Shown piece by piece: positions 12,680 through 21,500 of a stretch of 64,000 nt of DNA. The notes beneath the pieces were generated by a model. The model did no database searches. It saw only the letters and a list, made by a program, of their open reading frames with translations, and was not told the DNA's origin. This DNA comes from Bromus sterilis (taxonomy: Eukaryota > Streptophyta > Magnoliopsida > Poales > Poaceae), in contig OX465598.1 in NCBI GenBank assembly GCA_950022295.1, forward strand, positions 97,936,001 to 98,000,000, in the 5' to 3' direction. The position numbers were made by a program, and so were the translations under genes. The stretch's first letter is position 1; each line of letters begins with the position of its first letter.

Positions 12680-13174
12680 CTCCCCGTCCTGGCAGGGTGC
12701 CGGAGCAGGAATTCTTGTCCCCCCAAGCTTGTTGGCGATGGCGGCAAAGATCGGAATTGCTTCTGGAAAAAGGGTTGGATTTTCAGGGTTTCCTCGACGG
12801 GGGTAAAAATAGGAGCCAGGGGGCTCGGGAGAGGTCCCACTGGTCCAGGTGACCTGTGGGCGCGACCAGGGGATGGCCGCGCCCTCTGGCCACCTGGCCA
12901 GGGGTGGCCCCACTCCCGACCATCTTCTGGCTTCTGGAGTCTTCCGGTGTAGAAAAATTTAGGATTTTTTCTGGAATTTTTCGAGCACTTTGATTTTTTA
13001 CCTTTTTCCTGCAATGCACGGACAAAAACAGACATAAACTAACACTGGGCACTGGCTTAATAGGTTATTCTAAATATGTTGCAAATGATATGAAAGTGCA
13101 TCAAAACATACATCATTCTCACCAAACACAAGCATGGAAGAAGCCAAAATTATAGATACGTTTGGGACGTATCA
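12680..13174 (-). mobile_element. Athila-like LTR, 5' portion only (rest off-window)
   Basis: On the minus strand it starts TGATACGTCCC at 13174 and runs to the Copia insertion at 12680. It carries the GC-rich inverted repeat around 12860-12885 and GGCAGGGTGCCGGAGCAGG, also seen in family I LTRs near 30105 and 36852. Its right flank is Copia gag leader sequence. It could be a solo LTR or the 5' LTR of an element to the left. Confidence 0.72.
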
Positions 13175-13741
13175 CGTCTACAAAGCGACTGCTCACTTTC
13201 GCTCGTCTACTTCAAATACTTCCTCTACTTCTCCATGTCCACTGACGTTGAGAAGGCCGCCGCCACCAAGATTTTTGACGAGATAGTCGCGAAGATGATC
13301 GCCGACGAACTTGTTGCTGTTGCCAACGCTGCTGCGGCTGCAACCTGGCCGAACGGAGGGTATAACCTACTCATCCCATTCATCGTTATTTTCGTTTATG
13401 CCATGCTTATTGTTTGCGCACATACATCTGTTATTTGCGTAATTCTGACATGCATGGTTAAGTATCAGTATGAGATTAATCTTGCATGTGCTATGTTCAT
13501 GATTGATATAGGGATTAAATTGCTTGGAAAGTTGCTAATATATCCAACAATCCAAAAATCTAATTATTGTAGGCAATTTTCAACTCCTAGTTTTGCTGCG
13601 ACACCGAAACCGAACCCATTTTAGGCACAAATTTTAAGTGTTGGCAAACAAAGACTACTTTGTGGCTCACTACAATGAATGTGTTCTGGGTCGTTGGTGA
13701 TGCTCCCACTGGAACTATTACTCGTGAACAGGAGAAGGCGT
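13175..13741 (+). pseudogene. gag: BARE1/Angela-like Copia leader and gag N-terminus
   Basis: A frame from ATG 13235 encodes an Ala-rich segment (IFDEIVAKMIADELVAVANA) and ends at TAG 13622-13624. About 10 bases later, in another frame, a segment containing WLTTMNVFWVVGDAPTGTIT matches the start of the Copia capsid-type gag and continues at 15407 beyond a solo LTR. A hydrophobic stretch (about 13378-13570) lies between a GTATAAC and a TTATTGTAG and may be intron-like rather than coding. The stop and frame change show the gag is dead. Confidence 0.65.
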
Positions 13742-15406
13742 TGATACGTCCAAAACGTATCTATAATTTATGCTTGCTCCATGCCTCTTTTGTGTGATAT
13801 TGCTATGATATTGATGAAAACTTCCATACACTTTTGATCATATTTGGACTAACCTATTAACTCAATGCACCCCAGTGACAGTTCCTGTTTTCTGCTGTTT
13901 TTCTATTTCAGGTTTCCCCCTTATTTAAAATGCCAGAAAAATTTCGGGAAAAATATAGGAAAAATCAGTGTACGGGAACCTTCCAGAAGAGCCAAAGTGG
14001 GGGCCGAGGGGGGCCAGGCGGCCACCCAGCGTGGCCACCCCCTAGGCCGCGCCAGGGGGGGCTGGAGCCCCTGGCCCACCTCTGGCTGCCCCCTTCGCCT
14101 ATTTATTCCCCGTGACGAGAAACCCTTGGGAACGGAACCCTTTTTCGCGATCTCTCCTCTTTTACGCTGCCGCCGCGCTTCCAAGATCGGGAGCACCAGA
14201 AGACCTCTTTCCGGCACCCTGCCGGAGGGAGGAATCACCTCCGGGAGCTTCTCCACCGCCATGGATGCTTCCCGGATGAACCGTGAGTAGTCCACCTTGG
14301 ACCATGGGTCTATGATCAGTAGATATGTGATGTTCTCCTCCCCTCTTTGTTCTTCATGGATTAGAACTCGTGAGCTGCCCTACAGGATCGAGGCACTTAT
14401 GTAATCTTTCTGCTGTTGCTATGCTGAGTTTGCTGGGATCCGATGGATTATGAGATTATGTTCAGATTGTGTTTGAGTTATATATTTGATTCTCTTCTTG
14501 TATATTTATGTTCTTGAGTAATTCTTGCATGTTCTCCGTTGCTGTTTATTGCTTTGGCCAAGTAGTAGGTAGTGACTCCAAGAGGGAGCATTATGCTTGA
14601 TTGTGGGTTCATGCCCCCCGATTACTAGCTTCAGTGACTGAAACATGAGTCTAGGGGATGTGCTGTTGCCACAAGGGGGAAAACAACGGTGCTTGTACTT
14701 GCGGGTGCAAGGATTGTTTACTTTACGCAAAGTTCTTTAATGCAGTTGTCCGTTGCTTTGAGTTTACAGTTTGGGTGGGATTCGCAAATTAATACCATCG
14801 AGATGTTCTGGATAGATATCTCAAGGTGGATGATTAGTAGGTAGATGCAGATGGATTTCGGTCTACTTGCCTTGGCATACCGCCCATGCTTTTGAGCCTC
14901 TTCCTTTCTTTATAGCATAGTTAGCATTGGTTTGCGCACATAATCCTGTCAATTGCCCAGCTATAATTTGTTTACCTCACATGGCTATTTTATCGTCTTT
15001 TGGGAGAGAGACATCATTAGTGAACATCATAGGACCCCGGTCCATACTTCCAACACTGTTTACACTCGCTATCAATTTACTGCTTTATTTACTTTTCCGT
15101 TGCTATCACTATCATTATTATCCTGTGCGTTTTATCCTTTGTAAACAACAAGGCCGGAGGAATTGACAACTCCTCTGTACTCGTTGGGAAGCAAAATTAT
15201 TTGTTATGTGTGCAGGTCCAGGTGAAGTAAGCAACCTTGAGTTGTGAACGGCACCATTGTTCACTTCACCACCTACTTATCGTTGTTGGAGTCCTACTGG
15301 TCGATCCTAAACCTTAGCATCTTCGTTAAGGGAAATTTGCCGCTATCTACATCTCACCTTCCACTTGGGGTAACCAACGAGGGGAGAGAAGTTATCTCGT
15401 GCATCA
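13742..15406 (+). mobile_element. Solo LTR, family I Athila-like, perfect TSD GGCGT
   Basis: It begins TGATACGTCC at 13742 and ends CGTGCATCA at 15406 (1665 bp). GGCGT flanks it at 13737-13741 and 15407-15411. A TATA-like CCTATTTATTCC lies near 14097-14108, preceded by a GC-rich inverted repeat near 14030-14055. Removing it rejoins the Copia gag frame. Confidence 0.93.
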
Positions 15407-16430
15407 GGCGTTCAGGTACGCCTCCATCGTCTTTGTTGGAGCAGTTCTTAGCGTGACCGCAAACAAATTAGTTGACGCATATTTACATATGCGGGATTCC
15501 AAAAACTTGTGGGGTGCACTCGAGTCTAAGTTCTATGCAACTGATGTCGGTAGCGAGATATATGCCATGGAGCGGTTCCATGATTATAGGATGGTCGAGA
15601 ACTGTCCTATATTGGAGCAGGCATGAGATACAATGCATCGTGAAAGAGCTCACGCTCATATAGTTACCGGAAAAGTTTGTCGTGGGATGCATAATTGCTA
15701 AACTTCCTCCATCTTGGAGGAGCTTTGCCACCACTCCGAAGCACCAGAGGCAATGATTCTCAGTTGGGGATGTCATCGACCATCTGAGTGTTGAGAAGAA
15801 CTCAAGGGCAAAGAACTCACACCAGAAGGGGGTCGAGGAAACTTGTACCACCAGTATGGTGCAGCATAAGAACTTTTAGAACATTAACGTGCATGTAGCC
15901 TAGTGGTAGCAGCAAACCTTGTAGCATGCCCGGTCTTGGGTTCGACTCCTTGTAGGAGCGAATTTAAACATGCCTGGAATTTCTGGAAATAAAAGACTAT
16001 GGGGTTGTTGTCTCACAGTAAACATTAAAAAAAAACCCAGATCCAACAGAATACTACCTTCAAGAAGAAGGGGAAGAAATGCCCGTAGAAGTATAAGAAG
16101 CCAGGACAAAATTCAAATTTTGACATTGTGGTCATGGCCAACACCGACAAAGGTGCACCTGGGTACGGTAATTATTTTACTGTTTTCTCAGTTTATCAAT
16201 CCACCGAATGGTGGGTTGACACATGTGCAAATGTTCATGTATGTGCTGACATCTCCTTGTTTTCTTCTTACCGGCCCAAAGGAACGAACTCTGTATTGAT
16301 GAGGAACGGCGCACATGCTTCTGTTCATGGTGTTGGCACGGTAGATCTGAAGCTTACTTCCAGAAAGACTGTGCGGCCGAAGAACGTGCAGCATGTCACC
16401 ATATCAGAAAGAATCTCGTTAGTGGCTCCC
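15407..16430 (+). pseudogene. gag: BARE1/Angela-like Copia gag, continued, to the protease-proximal region
   Basis: After the solo LTR the gag resumes with a segment containing GAVLSVTANKLVDAYLHMRD and FYATDVGSEIYAMERFHDYR, diagnostic of the Copia gag family by my recognition. A frameshift follows at about 15620 (TGA 15624-15626). A SINE interrupts the gag at 15888-16020. Further on, a segment with GAHASVHGVGTVDLKLTSRK and KNVQHV matches the region just before Copia integrase. It ends at 16431 in a fragment of another LTR, so the element is 3'-truncated. Confidence 0.75.
15888..16020 (+). mobile_element. tRNA-derived SINE (133 bp) inserted in Copia gag
   Basis: A perfect RNA polymerase III A box TAGCCTAGTGG (15896-15906) and B box GGTTCGACTCC (15939-15949) are spaced about 32 bp apart, as in a tRNA-like head. 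The segment is flanked by the 8-bp direct repeat AACATTAA (15880-15887 and 16021-16028), a plausible target duplication, and it interrupts a gag frame. It does not fold as a full tRNA and has a non-tRNA 3' part. It may belong to the Au-like or another Poaceae SINE family; I cannot name it. Confidence 0.78.
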
Positions 16431-16475
16431 TGGTACGTCCCAAACGTATCTATATTGTTTGCTTGTTCCATGCTC
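16431..16475 (+). mobile_element. Truncated Athila-like LTR start (about 45 bp)
   Basis: TGGTACGTCCCAAACGTATC followed by a TGCTTGTTCCATGC segment matches the first bases of family I LTRs, then homology stops. It joins Copia gag on the left to a different Copia pol on the right, so it marks an ancient deletion breakpoint. Confidence 0.6.
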
Positions 16476-17945
16476 AATGGAATTTTTCTCCTATGTCTCA
16501 TGAAGGTTTTCTCCTTGGTTACAGATCAAACTCTCACACTTCACTCAAAAAGTTCAAGAGACGATAGATGTGAAGTTTGATGAATCTAATGGATCGCAAG
16601 TAGAGGAATTACCAAATGATGTAGGTGAAAAGGAACCTTCGGAAGCGATACAAGACTTGTCAATTGACAAGATTCAGCTAGTTGAGGTGAAGGAGAGCAC
16701 TTCGTCAATTCAAGTGGAACCTCCTACACACGTCAAGGTGATCCTCAATATAATATGGAGGAGTCCACGAGTGGAACACGACGAGATGAATGAAAGGAGG
16801 AAGTGCTACAAGAGAATCCTCCACAACCTCCATATCCACCACCTCAAGACAACATCAACATCAATGAATAAGAAGAATATGATGAAGCGGAAGCTCCACG
16901 TTGCAAGAAAAAGGAATCCCATGCTAGAGCAAGAGTGAACAAGAATCTTCTTGTGGATCAAATCCTCGACGACATAAATTTTTGGAGGATCACTCACTTT
17001 ACATCTCGCTTAGCTAACTTTAGTGAGCAATACTCATTGGAACACATGAAGAGCTCCATAACTTTGAAAGGAACAAAGTGCAGACATTAATTGAGAAGCC
17101 CGACGACACCCACACCATCATGGGTATTCTGGAATAAGCAAGGTGAAGACGATCAAGTTACAGGCAAGAAGACTCGCCTCGTGTCTCAAAGGTACACACA
17201 AATTGAAGGTATGGACTATGGTGAGACTTATACCCTCGGTTGCTAGACTTGCGTTTATTCACTTCCTTCTTGCTTATCACCATAACATGACTTTGTATCA
17301 AATGGACATTAAAAGTGCTTTCTTGGTTAGGAAATTGAGGAAGAGGTCTATGTTAAGAAACTCTTGGGCTTTGTGAACCCCAAAAATCCAAACCATGTTT
17401 ACATACTTCATAAGGCTCTGTATGATCTCAAACAAGCCCTCGGAGCTTGTTACAAATGATTATCGAAGTTTATCGTTGAAGGGGTTTTGAAATTGGGAAG
17501 ATGCTACTTTATTCATTAAAAGAGTTAATGATGAATTTTGTATGTGCCAAATTTTGTATGCGCCAACTTTAGTGAAATTTTTGGAAGATTGATGTCAGAG
17601 AAATATGAAATGTTTATAATGTACGAGCTTAAATTCATTTTGACTTGTAAATTAAGCAACTAAGTGAATGTACTTTCGTTCCTCATACAAAGTACACAAA
17701 AAACTTATTTAAAAAGTTTAATATGGAGAATTGCAAAGGCATTAAGACATCCATGCCTACACATGGACATCTTGATCTTACTAAAGAGGATGAACGGGTT
17801 GACCAAAAGGTTTATCGTTTTATGATTGATTCATTGCTTTTATCCATGTGTTTTTCTTCCGGATACCATGTTAAATATTTGCATGTGTGCACATTACTAA
17901 TTGATCCCAAAAAAAATTCACTTGTCCGATTTATCTATGTACGGA
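16476..17945 (+). pseudogene. pol: Degenerate Copia pol remnant (integrase C-terminus to reverse transcriptase)
   Basis: Broken frames show an acidic linker (VEELPNDVGEKEPSEAIQDL at about 16600-16660) followed by reverse transcriptase pieces. These are RLIPSVARLAFIHFLLAYHH and LYQMDIKSAFL (17230-17320), a LHKALYDLKQA segment (about 17410) and MPTHGHLDL (about 17750). The QMDIKSAFL core is a Copia RT motif, and the linker resembles Sirevirus/Maximus-type elements. Many stops and frameshifts make it a dead fossil. It ends about 0.55 kb upstream of the EXO1 start. Confidence 0.7.
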
Positions 17946-18341
17946 TTGTTATTTTTTAGTTTCATTGAACATTGAATTGACAATTTTTTTGTGCTATATG
18001 ATCGATGTGTATAAACTCGCATGAATTTAAGGATTTATATATGAGAAAGCGTGTTTGCCCGAAAGAGCAATTGAGAAGCCCACCACGTTTTGGGAGTCAA
18101 ATTAGCTATACATGGTTGTTATGTTAAAAAAAACATGGTTGTTCTTTACAAAAAGTGCTACAGTATTATATTTGGTTGTGGATGCTCTGAATGCCTGTCT
18201 AATTTTGGGCAAAAGAAAAAGAATATCTGCTTCACCAAAAATTGAGAAAGGCGCGGTAAACTAGTCCGGTGGGCGCGAAGCAGAAATGTTTCGCTCGTAA
18301 GTTACGAGCCCCGACACTGCCCAGCCAATCGTGGGACCCAC
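17946..18341. other. Intergenic sequence upstream of EXO1
   Basis: This is an AT-rich stretch to about 18240 with no recognisable element, then a GC-rich shift that marks the proximal promoter and 5' UTR of EXO1. I see no ORF of interest. A CCAAT motif lies at 18325-18329. Confidence 0.5.
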
Positions 18342-18349
18342 ATTCCCGC
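18325..18349 (+). promoter_or_regulatory. CCAAT motif and E2F-like site upstream of EXO1
   Basis: CCAAT (18325-18329) and ATTCCCGC (18342-18349) lie about 165-185 bp before the ATG. ATTCCCGC fits the E2F consensus WTTSSCSS. E2F control is common for replication and repair genes in plants and animals, so S-phase induction is a reasonable inference. Short motifs like these also occur by chance. Confidence 0.4.
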
Positions 18350-18511
18350 TAAACCTGTGAGTCGCAGCCCTCTCCCTGCCTCCTCGAGCTTTGAGCGTCA
18401 TCTCGCCCCCCCCGCCTCCGCCGCCTGTGCCCCGCTCTCTCAAATCCCAACCCAAATCCTCCCCGAAACGAATTGGAACCGGCTTGTCCGCGATTGTCTC
18501 GGCACACGCCG

Positions 18512-21500
18512 ATGGGAATCCCCAACCTCCTCCGCTTCATGAAGCCGCTCATCGAGCCCGTGCACATCAAGAAGTACGCCGGCCAGCGGGTGAGCAGATC
18601 CCCTCAATCCCGCAGGTTCCGTTGCGTATCGCCGTTCGCGGATTCGTTCATTGGGTGCTCGCCCTTCGTTCTCGCAGGTCGGCATCGACGCCTACTCTTG
18701 GCTCCACAAGGGGGCCTATTCTTGCAGCATGGAGTTGTGCATGAGCCCCAAGAGCGCCGGCGCCAGGCGGTACATCAGCTACTTCATGCACCATGTCAAC
18801 CTCCTGCGGCACCACAAGGTCGTGCCCGTCGTCGTCTTCGACGGGGGCAGCATGCCTTGCAAGTCGGCCACGGACGAAGACCGGCACAAGTACGCACATT
18901 CCAACTGTCTTATCGCTTGGTTAGGAAACGCGGTTCCTTTCGCCCCCATTCTTTATGTGCCGTCGCATCTCTCTGCCCGTAGCTTGTTGCGGTGGTTTGA
19001 GCTTGTATGGTTTGTTAGTATGTTAGGCGTTTCAGCCGCTTGAGCATTAGCATCGCGCTCTAGCTCCACGCACAGATTTATTTGTTCATCACTATCTGAA
19101 AGAATTCAGGTTTTGAAGTATGTAACCATCAGGATTGAACCTTAGACAGTGACCGGAGAGTCTCTTTCGGAGTAGTTGGCTTTCAGTCTTAATATTTAGA
19201 TGGTTACGTCCAACTAATGTTGTATATGGTCCTTGAAGATCACTCTTGTTGTCCAAAAAGGGGTACTGAAGTACCTCCCAACAAATCATAATTATATTCA
19301 AATCTCATCAGCAATGTGATAGAAATGCAATATTGCCCTGATGTAGAAATTTGTACAATGGATTTAAATGCAAAGAAAAAATAAAGTTAATGCCCTGTTT
19401 CTAGTATTACCTCCGATCCATATTAATGGACTCAACGTTTTCTAGATTCGTATGTATCTAGTTAAGTATTTAGACTAGATGCATGTGTATCTAGACAAAC
19501 TTAAGTCCATTAATATGGATTGGAGGGAGTACGTAAATTCTATATTTTTATAAGTCATTTGGTTACTAAAATTCAGGAAGAGGGAACTCAGTTTGGTGTT
19601 GGGGAAAGAAAAGCTTAAGCAAGGAAACACAGCTGCTGCCATTGACCTTTTTCGGGTAAGCATCTAATTCTCCTTGCAGTATTTACCAGACCAAGAAATT
19701 TTTGAAAGATATATTCAGATATTCAATGTGTATGTAACTATGAATTATGAAATATGTTAGAAATATCCATTAAAAAATACAATGGTTTAAAAGTACTCCC
19801 TCCGTTCCAAATTAGATGACTTCTATTTTTTCACATATGTACTACATATGTGAACAAGTGCAAGTCGTCTAATTTGGAACGGAGGGAGTACTTCTGAATT
19901 CTGAAGGAATATGATATATTAAGTGTGAACTATAATATCTTTATGCGTATTCCTTGTCCAAGATTTAAAATGTGACTGATTTTAGCAAAACTATTGAACT
20001 TCTAATGACCTAGAAATACTTTTGAGTCACAAATTTACTAATACCATTTCCAGGTGAATCTAATTATTTATATATGTGTGTGTGTGCGTGTGTGTGTGTG
20101 TTGGTGTGTGGGTTCTCAATATATTTAGAAATTAACTGCACTCTGTAGAATGTCAAGCAAGATAATGGAAGCAGTATTTTTTCTATGAGCATATTGTGAA
20201 ATCTACAAAGCGCTCTTTTCAACAAAAGAGCAAACACAAGATGAACAACTACTATTAGCAATTTAACACACACTTAAAACTTTGGCGTTTCCTCTTTTTT
20301 ATTGTTCAATAAATTTTCTTTCACTAGTTGCGTAATTGTAGTCCGCAAGAGAGCAAAAAAAAAGATTATCCATTCGTCATGTTGACCTAATTAGATTGAA
20401 GTAGAAATGTGGAATTATTCTTGTCCATAAACTCATGCGTTGAGCTTTGTTTGTACTTAGTAGATATTTATAATTTAAAATAACGAGGCAGTTTTATCCT
20501 TCTTGATTTGACCAGTTAAGAAAATGGAAGCATTATTAGCCCTAGCCTCTGTACCAACTAAGGGTGCATACATGCAAATTATTACAAATCTGATTAAATC
20601 GTCAAAAAGGAAAAAAAGGTTGCGTCATGGCAGATTGCCAAACAATGTAGAAGCTCGAACTATCTTTCCCTCTTTAAATTCACCATTTCAATCTATGGCC
20701 TCATCATTTTCTTACTATCCTTCTGTCAACCCAGACCTTTTGCACCGGGTTTAACAGTATAAAAAATCAGCACAAAGTTTCTTTTATTAGCTGGTAACTT
20801 GATTTTCTTGCACTTTAAAGGAAATATGCTTTGATGTTTCTGATTTCTGGTGTAGCTTTCATTATGCCTGTTCTATAAGCATCCTAATCCCAGTTCATCT
20901 GCAGAAAGCTGTGCAAATTACTCCATCGATGGCTTATCAACTGATTCAGGTGCTTCTTTGAAAGCCTTTCCATGCAGCAATTCTTTACCTCATGTAGCAA
21001 AATCTAATCTTTGTAAACCCAGATTTTAAAGTCAGAAAATGTTGAGTTCGTGGTTGCTCCATATGAAGCAGATGCACAATTGGCATATCTAGCTACTCTA
21101 GATGCTGATCAAGGGGGCATAACTGCTGTTATAACAGAAGACAGTGACTTAATAGCATATGGTTGCACTGCTGTGAGACATTCACTTTGGTCATCATTTT
21201 CTGTTTTTGATTCCTGTATTTAATCTAACGCATTTCAAGTTGTAGATTATATTTAAGATGGATCGTTTCGGGAATGGTGAGGAATTCATAATGGAGAAAA
21301 CCTTGGAGAGTACAAAAGATGGTCTTTGTTTCCAGGATTTTGATCAAAACCTTTTTACTGGTAAACGCCATTTCTACATCTTGAAGACTTGAACTAGAGC
21401 AATATTTCCTTTTTCCGAGAACACACAGAGCTTTTACTTTGTTTCAATATATTGAAAAGATAGAAATAGTTTTACAGGCCAAACCAAAAGATAAACAACA

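Noticed and set aside
15888..15960. A functional tRNA gene, because of perfect A and B boxes
   Set aside because: I could not form the acceptor and anticodon stems, and the segment has a non-tRNA tail and flanking direct repeats, so a SINE is the better reading.
16570..16938. Possible host gene fragment with an acidic N-terminus
   Set aside because: The following RT motifs show it is the integrase-RT linker of a decayed Copia element.
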